Shown here piece by piece: positions 1 to 10,356 of a DNA stretch of 64,000 nt. This DNA is from Microstegium vimineum. Lineage: Eukaryota > Streptophyta > Magnoliopsida > Poales > Poaceae. Both the position numbers and the translations under genes were made by a program. Location of the stretch: contig CM039135.1 in the NCBI GenBank assembly GCA_022036555.1, positions 38,032,625 to 38,096,624 on the forward strand, written 5' to 3'. The notes beneath the pieces were generated by a model that searched no databases, was not told where the DNA came from, and saw only the letters and a program-made list of their open reading frames with translations. Within the stretch, counting starts at the first letter, position 1; each line of letters starts with the position of its first letter.

Positions 1-125
1 TATATAGCCGAATCACTGCTGTAATCAAATATCCTGAACAATGAAGTCACGCCTCTTCGAATCCTACACACGCTCGGGCGAAGACCAAGCGACGCAACCA
101 TTCTCGCTCCGCTACAGATTTACCC

Positions 126-131
126 TTTATA
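126..131 (-). promoter_or_regulatory. TATA box of the antisense promoter in element I
   Basis: On the minus strand this reads TATAAA and is preceded by a GAAGCGTTGCGCC block. The same arrangement occurs in A (8573-8578, minus strand) and in H (46986-46992, plus strand), where it precedes antisense genes. The gene driven from here would run leftwards, out of the window. Confidence 0.55.
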
Positions 132-639
132 CAAGCGGCGCAACGCTTCGTCTTCCAGGGTTTTGGGAAACCGCAACGGCCAAATACGGAACCACCACGA
201 CACCAATTTCCCAAGCCGTGTTTTGGGCCGTTAACCGCACTGCTAATATAGCCCAGCAACCCATCTTACCTTATTTTTGTACCCTCCTCCAGACAATTTC
301 CATAATTTTTGACCAATACTTCCTAAAAAACTACTAACACCACAGTCTAGGGGGGTTGAGCGTACAATCTTGCTGTGATTTCCTTTTTTGGCAGGAACAG
401 TAATAGAGCTTCAATACACCAGCGAAACAAAATTCCGCAGGATATTCGCTGCAACGCCACTCTGGGACTTTGCCGATAGGAAGCGACGGCTCAACCACCT
501 GCTCACAGACTCGACCAGGCTCGGGGACTCCGTCCAGAGACACACCAAGCAAGGCTCGGGGATTGACTCCACGATGAAGCAACAACGACATCAACAAGCA
601 AAATACCCGGGGATACAACCCGGGGACTGCGAACAAAGC

Positions 640-820
640 AACATGACCCTGATACAAGAACCTCACAAGTCTCTTACATTAGGCTCGGGAACTACGGGTA
701 TTCGCAGCCGTTTTTACTAAACTTATATTCCAGCATTCTTCCTTTAAACCCTGATACAAAAACTTTACAAGTTTCTTACATCAGGCTCAGGGACTGCGGG
801 TATTCGCAGTCGTTTTTTGC
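640..820 (+). repeat. Tandem duplication in the 3' region of element I
   Basis: Two copies of a unit of roughly 110 bp lie at about 645-718 and 751-818. Each has a GATACAA...TCTTACAT block, then a GGCTC(A/G)GG block, then a GGGTATTCGCAG(C/T)CGTTTTT end. The unit appears once, more diverged, in A and H. It contains inverted arms (GCGGGTATTCGCAG) that could form a short hairpin. Confidence 0.6.
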
Positions 821-1301
821 AAAACCCATATTCTGCTCATTATTTACACTTGTTTATATATCTATTATCTTTATAAAGCTCGACACCACGTGCATACTTC
901 ACCTGCTACCAAGCTCGGGGACTAAGTGGGTACACTTCACCTTGCGGTGAATGTATCTGTTTATCTTCTCGACAAACCTCTGCTGTTTCCTGTTGTCTTA
1001 TTGCAGAGCTTAAGTGGGTACACTTCACTAGGGAACAAGTTGTTCAAAAGTTTTTTCTTCTTCAGCACGCCATATGCTCTTGACGAGCAGCCACAACATC
1101 CACCGAAGGTTATCTGCTCGCACACCGGACCTTGACGTCCTCGACCTGTCCGACCTGGTCGGGAGGCTTCTCCGACCACTGCTTGACCAGATAAACTGGT
1201 CGGGACCCTACAATGACGGCCTCATGCGACGCCGACCAGGTGTACACCTCCAAAGAAGATGCTGCTGACTCGCCAAGAAGGACATAACATGCTCAGGGAC
1301 T

Positions 1302-1798
1302 TGTTGAGAATATTACCTCGGCATATCCCCAGGGACCTTATGAGCCTGCCGACCAGACGACGACCCAGCCCACGAGGCCTTGTGGCACGCGACCAGCCCG
1401 TCGTGCTCGTCAAGGACTCTGAAGAAGCCTTGCTTGCCAAGAAGGATCCTACAAGATAGGCTCAGATCCCTTACCTAAAGGGGCCGATCGTAATCTCCTA
1501 GGATATGGAAGTTGTAACCCTCCTCCCCGGCTATATAAGGCGGGCAGGGGCCCCCTCCAAAACGATCCCTCTACAATCCACTAGATCGCATCTACGGGTC
1601 TTGTAACCTAATACTCATATCAATCCAGCCACCAAAACACAGGACGTAGGGTATTACAGTGATTTGCCGGCACAAACCTGTCTAAATCGCCGTGTCTACG
1701 CTCTCTATGTTACGCTTGATCATCGTCGCCACACCTCCGCCTACAATCTACTACCGTGGGGTACCCCTAGGTAGACTGCGACGCGTATTTCGTTGACA
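1302..1798 (+). repeat. 3' LTR of element I
   Basis: The block starts with TGTTGAGAATATTACC and ends in GTTGACA. It is clearly homologous, with the same ends and size, to the A LTRs (3098-3595, 9608-10105) and the H LTRs (45459-45956, 54655-55155). A TATATAA box lies at 1532-1538. The flanking decamer CTCAGGGACT directly precedes it, as in A. It is 497 bp long and its partner lies outside the window. Confidence 0.9.
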
Positions 1799-2448
1799 TA
1801 CACCCCCATCTTGAGCGCGGGCCGGAACCCTAGCTCTGGCGTCATCGCCATCGCCGCCGCGGGCCGGAACCCTAGCTCCGACCGCTGCATCGCCCGCTGT
1901 TCGTTGACTCCACGTCCGCGACCTCACTCGTGGTCCCCAGCGTCTTGGAGCGTCGCAGAGGAGCCCCTCTTCGTCCTCGTTGTCGACCGCTGCCACCCAC
2001 TCCGTCGAGGACCTCAGGCCTTCGCTGTTCACTTCTGATGCCGCCGTCCACTCCGTCAGCGACCTCGCGGGCCTGCTCCTAGCAACCTCGTCCCCTGCTT
2101 CATCCCCTGTTGCATCGGTTCTAAGGTTCTCACCGTCCATCTGTTCTTTGATTTTTGCCATTTTAGCCTGTCACTGAACTTGTGATTCTTAACTGCTGCG
2201 TGTGGTGCTTTAATTTGATACATTGTATGCCACATATCTGTTGCAGAGTGACTGAACTTTTTTTTCTATTTCGAGACATGAACGAATCTTTTAGAAACAT
2301 GTCTGATATTTCACACAGTATGCCACATATATATTTTGGGATGTAAACAACCAATGCCATGTTCTTCAGATGTGAAGATTTCTGTATTTTTAATTATTAT
2401 AAAGGTACTGACATAAGTATCTTTCCTTTGTTTTCTTGTTCATTGTAG
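1799..2448 (+). other. Unique GC-rich then AT-rich host DNA
   Basis: From 1799 to about 2130 the sequence is GC-rich and holds a near-identical 20-base direct repeat, CGGGCCGGAACCCTAGCTC-like, at about 1818 and 1860. From about 2130 it turns AT-rich and intron-like, with repeated short phrases such as GTATGCCACATAT (2225 and 2319). I see no supported coding region. It may be the 5' part or introns of the polygalacturonase-like fragment that follows, but no first exon is recognisable. Confidence 0.5.
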
Positions 2449-3011
2449 GACTCATCACAATGGCCGATCGTGGAACCTTTGACATCTTATGGCCAAGGGA
2501 CTGATCTTCCTGGTCCTAGACATTGAAGCTTGATAAACGGATAAAACTTAACCGATGTTGTCATAACCGGTAACTCTTTTATTCTGTCTTGTATATAGAT
2601 GTTTCAGTTTTGTTATGTTCTTTAGTCAAAATTTAACGTCAATTGCATGTCTTATCCACTTATTCCAAGGAACAATAGAGATATTGATGGATAGGGCTTA
2701 GTATGGTGGCAGTGGCTGCTCTTCTCCCATGAACTGAACCATAGTCATCCTCATCTTTTAGAGTTTCTGTATTCTGAAGATATTGTGATCTCAAACTTGA
2801 CATTCTTAAATTCACCAGCATGGAGCATACGTCCGGTGTAATGTATGTGTAGTGCCATTAACATAGCTATGTATGTAAGGTGTGGTTCGATGAATATTAG
2901 TTGCATTTGTATTAATGCATAATGTTTTTGTATTCTTTAATATGTAAAGGTCCACAATGTGACGATTGAGACCTCATTGGATGCTCCACTGGCTGATGGC
3001 ATAGTTCCAGG
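2449..3011 (+). pseudogene. GH28 polygalacturonase-like gene fragment, broken
   Basis: Two exon-like segments with splice borders encode pieces typical of plant glycoside hydrolase family 28 (pectin-cleaving polygalacturonases). Segment 2449-2569 follows an AG acceptor and precedes a GT donor. It reads PIVEPLTSYGQG, then LPGPRH, then NLTDVVITG, with in-frame TGA and TAA stops. Segment about 2950-3011 reads VTIETSLDAPLADGI before a GT donor, matching the region around the family's NTDG motif, but the catalytic-region N-T is replaced by L-A. Exons expected between the two segments are missing. Element A landed just downstream at 3093-3097. The family call comes from motif memory only; the fragment is dead and may have been captured or left behind by another rearrangement. 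Confidence 0.65.
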
Positions 3012-3097
3012 TACGTTATTTTTCTCTAGTCTGAATACCATTTTTTATATAGCATAGATATTTTAATTCATTCTTGCTGCTGCCTCTAATGCCTAAG

Positions 3098-3595
3098 TGT
3101 TGGGGATATAACCTCGGCATATCCTCAGGGACCTTCTTGGGCCTGCCGACCAGGAGACGGCCCAGCCTATGAGGCCTTGCGGCACGCGACCAACCCGTTG
3201 TGCTCGCTAAGGACTCCTAAGAAGACTTGCTCGCCAAGGAAGATCCTAGTAGATAGACTCGGATCCCTTGCCATAGGGAACCGATCGTAATATGTTAGTA
3301 TATGGAAATTGTAACCCTGCTCCCCGGCTATATAAGGCGAGCAAGGACCCCCCTCAAAAAGCCCAGACAACCTCTTTCAGATCATCTACAGATCTTGTAA
3401 ACTGATACACAAGATCAATCTAGCCACTAGAACACAGGACGTAGGGTATTACGATGGTTTGCCGGCCCGAGCCTGTATAAATCGCCGTGTCTACGCTCTC
3501 TGTGTTACGCTTGATCGCCGTCGCCACACCTCCGCCTAACCATCTACTACCATGGGGTACCCCCTAGGTAGACTGCGACGCATATTTCGTCGACA
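3098..3595 (+). repeat. 5' LTR of element A
   Basis: It begins TGTTGGGGATATAACC and ends TCGTCGACA. It carries a TATATAA box at 3329-3335, the likely promoter for the genomic RNA. The 3' partner lies at 9608-10105. Confidence 0.95.
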
Positions 3596-3617
3596 CTTGA
3601 CGCGCCAGGTAGGGGGT
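3596..3617 (+). promoter_or_regulatory. Primer-binding site region of element A
   Basis: The bases directly after the LTR, CTTGACGCGCCAGGTAGGGG, match the same position in H read on its minus strand (GTTGGCACGCCAGGTAGGGG). This conserved block is the expected minus-strand priming site. I do not assign the tRNA. Confidence 0.7.
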
Positions 3618-3632
3618 GTGTGCATCGACTTC

Positions 3633-5438
3633 ATGGCTCGTCAAGCGGTCACCTTCCCGGATTCGATGGTCCTTCCGGCGCCAGGCATCGTGATCCAGAT
3701 TGGATCTATGTCTTGGACCATCGGATCCGCACCACGCAGGGTAAGTTCACCACCATCTCTGTGTCATCCCGCCATATCGATGTACCACCTGCGCAAAGAC
3801 GTCAACATCGACGACCTGATCGGCGCCGTCGATCGCGCCAACGCCGTAATCATCAGCTGCATCGACCTCGTCCAGGCGGCGCGACGCCGACTCCCAGGTC
3901 ACCACGGTCGTCGATCACGCCGCCGTCGGTCTCCGCCGAAGACAATGGTCACGATGACCAGGGACACTCGCCCCTCCCCATCGATGCCCTATGGGCTCAG
4001 TAATCAGGCCGCTGTCTTCCAGCGCCAAACGCATCGACTGATCTTCGACCAGATTCCCTCAGCATCCATCGTGAACACTGTCGTCATCTCCCCGGTCTCC
4101 GACGACTCCGACCAGGCAGTATCTCTCGATGGCACGGTCTCCTCAGCCTCGGTCGCCTCCACGAGGCTCGAAACGCCCGGTTCATTCGGATCGACCAGCG
4201 ACATCTCAGAGTTCCCCCCAGGTTTCGGGTGGATAGTTTTTCAAGTCTCCGCCGACAACGAGGGAACAACGCAACAACGAGCGCACACGACGGCGCGAAC
4301 GGGAGCGCGTTGAGCAAGAGAAACGAGACGAGGAGCACCGCGAATGCGAACGACTTGCACGTGAGCAGCGCGAGCGGGACCAGAGAAATGGTGGTCGCAT
4401 GCGAGGACGTAATCTCCAGAATGACTTCGACCGGATAGGCGATGTTCCGATATACCCAACTCCGAGCGCCAACCTCGCCACAGCAACATGCGAGCTTTCC
4501 AAACTCCCCCCTACGCTCGAGACAGAGAAAATAGGAGCTCGCCTCAAAGCAGCAGTGGTCCAGGTGAATAAGGCAGCCCACCTGTCTGAATTTTCTGATC
4601 AGTCTCACAACAGAAACCACCGAGAAGCCCCCTGCGGGAGTACAGGCAAAGATCTCCGCCATGTGATGGTGAAGCACGCGACGACGCTCGGCGTGAGCGA
4701 ACACCGGAGCAGGCACGTCGTAGCCCTCCGAGGGAGTACATGTGAAGATCTCCACTACGCAATGGGGAGGAACGCGGCTACCCGCGACGCAGACGAACAC
4801 CAGAGCCGGCACGATGAAGCCCCCCGAGGGAGTACCAAGGCAGGTCCCCGCGGCGTGACGGCAATCCACGACGCGACCTAACACCACCACACGTTGGAAA
4901 TTTGCGACCTCTTTCCCCTCGTCTGCGCGCCGTCCGGTGGCCAGTGAATTTCAGGGTAACATCAGTGGACAAATACGATGGCAAGATAAACCCAGAGCAA
5001 TGGGCCTCCACCTACGAGATCGTCGTATATGCTTCGGGAGGAAACCAAGATGTGATGGCCAACTACCTCCCTGTGATGCTGTCGACCACGACCAACAATT
5101 GGCTCCAGAAGATCCCCGAAGGCACGATTGATAGCTGGGAACATCTCAAAGAAATTTTCATCAAAACATACAAAGCCACGTGTGTCCAGCCGGGAACGCG
5201 TTACGACCTGGAAAACGTCCGCCAGAGGAGCAACGAGAGTCTCCGCGAATACATCAGGCATTTCTCCGATAAGCGATTGAGCATCACGGATATCTCCGAC
5301 CTAGAGGCCATCTCCATCTTCTCCAACGGTTTACGCACCGACGAACTCAGAAACAAGCTGGCACGAAAGATACCAACGACCATAGAAGAGTTCATGACGA
5401 TCGCGAATCCTCACGCCAACCAAGACGACGCCGCTTGA
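3633..5438 (+). pseudogene. gag: gag of element A (N-terminal region and capsid), frameshifted
   Basis: Gag forms the virus-like particle that packages element RNA. The start ATG at 3633 is supported by element H, whose gag opens with nearly the same residues (MARQAVTFPDSM here, MAHQAVTFPGSM in H). The first frame stops at 4311. A basic, Arg-rich stretch and a repeat-rich linker follow in other frames. A capsid-type Retrotrans_gag domain is readable at 4902-5438, with the landmarks VDKYDG, INPEQW, NWLQKIP and LREYIRHF. It ends at a TGA at 5436. At least two frame changes are needed to read it through, so it is inactive. The capsid core is the part that element H lacks. Confidence 0.8.
4630..4870 (+). 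repeat. Degenerate tandem repeat inside gag of element A
   Basis: Nearly three copies of a unit of about 85-95 bp are marked by GGGAGTAC(A/C)... at about 4634, 4731 and 4827, each followed by a GATCTCC- or CCCCGC-type block. The region encodes a charged linker between the N-terminal part of gag and the capsid domain. It could be a recombination-prone spacer. Confidence 0.6.
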
Positions 5439-5659
5439 AGCAGGGAGACCAGGCGACAATACTCCTGCTCTCCGGAGCGCAGAAGGGACAGGGATCGCCG
5501 ATCAGACTAGCGCAATGATGGAAGACCTGGTGATCACCGGGACTACAGATCGAGCAACTCCGAGCGCTACCCGCAGAAGTACGATTACAGACGAGACTGT
5601 CGTTACATCGCTAATACAAACGCTAGACCAAGAAAGAACTACGACGAAAGCTACGACAA

Positions 5660-6575
5660 GATCCTCAACGGCCCATGCCCCATACACAAGAACGCCAAGC
5701 ACTCCATGCGTAATTGCGACCTCCTCGAGCAGACGGTGAAAAGAAGAGGAGACAAGAGGGCAAGGAAGGACGATCCCGACAAGGGCAGAGATCAAGAACC
5801 TCCAGCACCGGAGTTCCGCGCACCATCAACAACGTACTCCATCTTCGGAGGCGTTGTGGTCGTTGAAGCAGAAAGGAGACGTCACCAGGTACGCAAGGAT
5901 GTCTACTCGGTAGTAGCAACAGGCGAGGGCACGGACGACACACGCCACCTAGACTGGTCAGAACAGCCCATCAACTTCTCTGGAGAAGACGAGTGGACAG
6001 ACTTCAGGTACCCGGGTCGCTTCCCGCTCATCGTTGATCCGACCATCGCCACGTGCCGCTTCAGGAAAGTACTGGTCGACGGCGGCAGTTCCCTCAACAT
6101 CATATTCGCCGATGCCTTCCGCCAACTCGAGTACTCCAAGAAGGACCTCATGCCTGTGAGCTTCTCCTTCTGGGGGATCATCCCCAACAAGGCGTCAACA
6201 CCGGTAGGCCGGATCACCCTCCCCGTGCAGTTCGGCAATCAAGACCACTTCAGGGTGGAACACATCACCTTCATCGTCGCCGACTTTGAAACAGCCTACC
6301 ATGCAATACTGGGCCGACCAGCACTGGCCAAACTCATGGCGGTTCCGCATTACACCTACATGGTGATCAAGATCCCGACGCAGCAAGGCATCCTCAGCCT
6401 CCGAACCAACGTCAAGATCGCATACGAGTGCGAACAGCAAACGATAAACACCGTCGAAAACCCTTGTCTCCCGGACGCGCATAGCCCAGAAGGCAACGAT
6501 AGCCCACCCGTGAAAAAGCAGAAGAAACAGCGATCACTCCCAACTCCAGCGGCAAACAAGCATAGAGGTCGATAG
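5660..6575 (+). pseudogene. Zinc knuckle and aspartic protease of element A
   Basis: The frame carries a gag-type metal-binding motif CPIHKNAKHSMRNC (about 5675-5716) and then a long open stretch to the TAG/TGA area at 6575. The retroviral-type protease is recognisable from VLVDGGSSLNIIF (catalytic Asp in DGGS, about 6070-6108) and the C-terminal hydrophobic motif AILGRPAL (about 6304-6327). It would cut the Gag and Pol precursors. Gag and protease are in different frames across a gap at 5438-5660 that does not read through. The frame stops before any reverse transcriptase, where an intact relative would continue into pol. Confidence 0.8.
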
Positions 6576-7772
6576 CTCCGAGTAATGCAAGATGCCCTAA
6601 TATAATCCTAATTCAATAAAGTTTGTACTGTTGTATCTCCAAACAATGAATAAAAGCGCTTTATCTCCATTGTATCTCATCTAACCAAACCTGTTATGAA
6701 ACGCTCATGGCATACGACAATCTCCACAAAGCGCCCACGGCGCACAAAGACCCTTGCGACGCGCTCATGGCGTAGATTAATCACTCCGAAGACACTTACA
6801 ACTACCCTCATCGCAACAACGCCGATAACACATGACGACCACGACAGTGCAACTACTAACGACCGACGACCTCTCCAAAACACTCCCACAGTGTTCGACG
6901 ACCTCTCCAAAACGCAACACGATGTTTCTCCAAATAGCCTGGCCATAACCAGAAAGCTCCCGAAGCTGGTCTATCAATGGGTCATAGTGAATAGAAGTGG
7001 CTACCCTAAGCACTACGACCATGTTGACAAACCTCCTAAGTGATACTTCCTCATAAACCGGGCGGTGTCATTTAGGTCGGGAGCCATGAGGCTATGCGCC
7101 CATAATCTGTAAACGACCATAGTACGGTCGACGACTCTACAGGTAGCATGGCTATTCGCCCAGCGTCTGCAGGAACGGTCGCCACAGGCCATAGTCACGC
7201 CACGATTAGTCCTCTCGGAAAAATGACCTGACCCTGGTATCATCGAAAGCGTGCATGAGCTGTTCGCCCTCTGCACCGCGGGTTGCCAACAATGTACCTC
7301 CTTGGGAGTCCTTATGTATCCTACGCGTGAAGTGGTGCTAGCCCTACGATCCGGAGCATTTGAGCCCCAAGGCAGAACAACTCATCGCTACGGCTCACGA
7401 CTAGCGGGCACGACAGAACATACAAGTGAAACAAAAGCTCACCGCCTGGATATATTACAGCTTTGTAGTTTTCACTTACACGTCCGACCACTTGTATCCG
7501 AGATACAAATCACCGCTGTCTTGCAGCAAAACAGAGCATGATAACAAAATCAACATTGGAGAGACAACGTCTAAAAGAAAAGTTATTCCAACGATTACAA
7601 CTTCATCCCACTGATGCGATAAGCGACCACCTCACAAATGTTCCTAGTCTAGAGATCAAACTCATGACGAATTTGACACTGCAGGCTACAGTACATAATG
7701 ACCCATGGTATCTCACCAAAATGGCGACACTCATTCTAGACACATTGATGAGGCCCGATGACGACGACTAAG
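6576..7772 (+). other. Noncoding middle of element A, post-pol region
   Basis: The stretch begins with AATAAA-type polyadenylation signals (about 6614 and 6648) just after the protease frame. It then has imperfect repeats of CGCTCATGGC (6702, 6761) and CGACGACCTCTCCAAAAC (about 6863 and 6896). From about 6900 to 7450 it is collinear with the reverse complement of H at about 49350-49850. The A lineage therefore lost pol and joined protease directly to the sequence that normally follows integrase. Confidence 0.65.
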
Positions 7773-8361
7773 TCAGGCACATCCTCCGGGGGCACGAATC
7801 CCCAACCGTTGCCGGATCTTGTGCATGTCGTCACGAGAACGCTCCCGAAGACGACGCAAGCTTCGATCACAAAACCGACCATCTGGAAGAGCACCTCCGA
7901 CGAGGCGGCCAAGGATAGCAGGCGTCTCCGAATTCGCCAAATCAGCATAATATAGCATCATAGCCCTGAAGTACATCGTGACATCGTCTCCGGCAGCCAC
8001 CGCCCTGCGAATAAGATCCTGCCCACCAGGATCTCGGCCGAAAACCATCAACCACTCCAAGCCACGGAAGAACAATGCCTCACGGTGGTCGACATCAAGA
8101 AAGCGCTGCATAAAGGCAGACTCCAAGAAGGCATAGTAGGGTTGATAAAAGTCCTGAAGACGTCGGAGAGACACGAGCCGAATCGTCCAAGCATCGTCAC
8201 AAAATCAGCAGAAGAGGCGGCAGATTGGGGGAATCCTCGCATACTCACGCACATTATCGCCGCCATCGATCAATTGAAGAAGAATCTGAAAGACCAACTC
8301 CTCCGGCAATGCCAGCAGAGCGGAGAAAGCCAATTGCAAGGAGAGCACCGTCTCCCTCCAT
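7773..8361 (-). pseudogene. Antisense F-box-like gene fragment carried by element A
   Basis: On the strand opposite to gag, an ATG at 8361 opens the region. In a shifted frame it encodes a typical F-box start, LPEELVFQILLQL, and RIPPICRLFC. After one in-frame TGA, a 133-codon open frame (8174-7773) follows. The 133-codon part resembles the repeat-like C-terminal region of plant F-box proteins of the At1g67623 type, with landmarks EALFFRGLEWLM, AAGDDVTMYFRAMMLYY and RSLRRLRER. F-box proteins recruit substrates to SCF ubiquitin ligases. The fragment lies between the post-pol region and the 3' LTR, the slot where H carries its antisense gene, and downstream of the shared promoter (TATA at 8578-8573). 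One frameshift plus one stop make it a pseudogene as read. The family call is moderate; capture from a host gene is inferred. Confidence 0.6.
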
Positions 8362-8572
8362 CCTCGCCGATGAAACCCTAGTGCCGACGAACTCTCCTAC
8401 ACTTCACCCAAAATTCGCTGGTGGCAAGGGTGGAGATTGTTGAACAAGACGGATCGAAATCCCCATGAATGACCACAGATATATAGTACTGAATCGTCGG
8501 CTATTCGAGTCCTAATCGCACTAAAGCAAAGAAACGCGACCCTTTCCATTCCATCAACCACCGGAGTTACCC

Positions 8573-8578
8573 TTTATA
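8573..8578 (-). promoter_or_regulatory. TATA box of the antisense promoter in element A
   Basis: The minus-strand TATAAA follows a CGCCGCGCCGCTTGG-type block shared with H and I. It sits about 210 bp upstream of the ATG at 8361. Spacing and conservation across three copies suggest a real promoter for the antisense gene. Confidence 0.6.
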
Positions 8579-8785
8579 CCAAGCGGCGCGGCGCTTTGAC
8601 TTCCAGGGTTTTTGGGAAACCGCAACGAGCAAATACGAAACCGCCACGCCGCCTACCTGTTACGCCCCAAAAATGGGCCGACAATCACGGCCCATTTACC
8701 CCTCCTTTTCCTTACATGTTTACTTAAAGTCAATTCCCCGATTCATGGTTAATAGTCCTCCTTGCAATTTCACGAAAGCTACAGT

Positions 8786-9607
8786 CCCGGGGACTGGACT
8801 CGCATCTTTGTTATTTTTTCAGGAAGAGGACATAACTACAGCACCCTGGCCGACACGGTCGATAGAGCTACACGCACAAACATGCTTGGGGACTCTATTA
8901 ACACCGACTACTACCCTCGGTGTCAGTTGCATTCCCGACCAGGCTCGGGGACTTCGCCTAGATCCACGCTAAGCAAGGCTCGGGGACTGCGATCAGGGCG
9001 CCAGAAAACGACCACCAGACGGAGAACACCCGGGGACTGACGCCCGGGGACTGCGAATAAAGACCAAAAGACCCTGATACAAGAATCTCTCCGAGCTCCT
9101 TCCATCAGGCTCGGGGACCACGGTCATTTTTGCAAATTTACGCTCCAATCTCTATTTATATACTTTATGCACTACTTTATAAAGCATGGCACCACGTGCA
9201 TACTTCACCTGCTACCATGCTCGGAGACTAAGTGGGTACACTTCACCTTGCGGTGAATGTACTGATCTTGTTCACAAACAAAGCTCTGCTGTTTTAATGT
9301 GCGTTTTTTGCAGAGCCTAAGTGGGTACACTTCACCAGGGAAAGACCTTTCAAATTTTTTTTCTTCTTCAGCACGTCACATTCTTCTAGCTAGCAGCCGC
9401 AGGATCTGACAATGCGACCAGCTCGCACGCCAAGTTACGACGTTCTCGACCAAAACCGACCTGGTTGGGAGACCTCTCCAAGCAACACCTCGACCAGCCA
9501 AGCTGGTCGGGACTCTATGACGACCACCCCGCATGACGGCGACCAGCTGGACGCCTCTCAGGATGACGCCGCGGGCTCGCCAGAAGAATATAACGTGCTC
9601 AGGGACT
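8786..9607 (+). repeat. Dispersed CTCGGGGACT decamers before the 3' LTR of A
   Basis: Exact or near copies lie at 8786, 8885, 8944, 8979, 9029, 9043, 9110 and 9220, with a last copy at 9598-9607 that abuts the LTR. The last copy occupies the position of the polypurine tract. The same arrangement occurs in I and, reversed, in H. Confidence 0.75.
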
Positions 9608-10105
9608 TGTTGGGGATATAACCTCGGCATATCCCTAGGGACCTTCTTGGGCTTGCCGACCAGGAGACGGCCCAGCCTACGAGGCCTTGCGGCACGCGAC
9701 CAGCCCGTCGTGCTCGCTAAGGACTCCTAAGAATACTTGCTCGTCAAGGAAGATCCTAGTAGATAGACTCGGATCCCTTGCCATAGGGAACCGATCATAA
9801 TCTGTTAGGATATGGAAATTGTAACCCTGCCCCCCGGCTATATAAGGCGAGCAGGGACCCCCCTCAAAAAGCCCAAACAACCTCTCTCAGATCATCTACA
9901 GATCTTGTAACCTGATACACAAGATCAATCTAGCCACCAGAACACATGACGTAGGGTATTACGGAGGTTTGCCGGCCTGAACCTGTATAAATCGTCGTGT
10001 CTACGCTCTCTGTGTTACACTTGATCGCCGTCGCCACACCTCCGCCTAACAATCTACTACCGTGGGGTACCCCTTAGGTAGACTGCGACGCATATTTCGT
10101 CGACA
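9608..10105 (+). repeat. 3' LTR of element A
   Basis: It is 498 bp with the same ends as the 5' LTR, TGTTGGGG to TCGACA, and is followed by the CTAAG target duplication. Roughly 27 mismatches separate it from the 5' copy by eye. Confidence 0.95.
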
Positions 10106-10110
10106 CTAAG

Positions 10111-10211
10111 TGTCCTATTTCCTGAAGAAACACTGATCCTCCCTCCCTCCCCCTCCTTTTTATAACATCCAAGCATATGTAATATGCCCCAACTGTTCCT
10201 CCATAGCCTGA
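10111..10211 (+). other. Short unique host stretch
   Basis: This is the continuation of the host DNA interrupted by A. It contains a C/T-rich run (CCTCCCTCCCTCCCCCTCC, about 10138). No coding signal is visible. Confidence 0.5.
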
Positions 10212-10356
10212 GGGCCTGTTTGGTTATAACCCCTAAAGTTTAGCCACTAAATTTAAGTGATTTTAGTCCCTAAAGTGCCCCCCTAAAGTTTAGTTTCTTT
10301 AGTTGGCTCATGGGAGCTAAAAGTCCCTAAATGACGCATGGACACCTTTACCCTGC
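10212..10356 (+). mobile_element. MITE-like fragment (GGGCCTGTTTGG end), truncated by D
   Basis: The start GGGCCTGTTTGGTTATAACCCC and the repeated CCCTAAAGTTTAG phrases are typical of short nonautonomous DNA transposons in grasses whose end carries GGGCCTGTTTGG. Only one end is present, because element D begins at 10357. The superfamily (hAT- or PIF-like) cannot be settled without the other terminal repeat. Confidence 0.6.

Larger units (their letters stand above)
1..1798 (+). mobile_element. Element I: 3' end of a Tat-like gypsy LTR retrotransposon
   Basis: The left edge starts inside an element that ends with an LTR at 1302-1798. Its internal part is collinear with the 3' parts of element A (about 8450-9607) and of element H (about 47050-45957 on the minus strand). 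Shared blocks are the antisense promoter near 126, the repeated CTCGGGGACT-like decamers, and two copies of a GTGGGTACACTTCAC motif (924 and 1012). No gag or pol lies in the window; the rest of the element is to the left. The small reading frames here lie in noncoding DNA and show no recognisable domain. Confidence 0.85.
3098..10105 (+). mobile_element. Element A: non-autonomous Tat-like gypsy element with antisense cargo
   Basis: This is a complete element of 7,008 bp bounded by two 498-bp LTRs and the TSD CTAAG (3093-3097 and 10106-10110). It encodes a broken gag (3633-5438) and a protease region (about 5660-6575) but no reverse transcriptase, RNase H or integrase. A pol-less stretch follows, then an antisense F-box-like gene fragment (8361-7773). 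The LTRs differ at about 27 of 498 sites by eye, roughly 5 percent, so it is an older insertion than H. Movement would have needed pol from a relative; element H has matching LTR ends and priming site. Confidence 0.95.

Noticed and set aside
4084..4890. 268-codon minus-strand open frame opposite gag of A
   Set aside because: It is a shadow of the GC-rich, Arg-rich gag coding strand; no domain, and it overlaps recognisable gag repeats.
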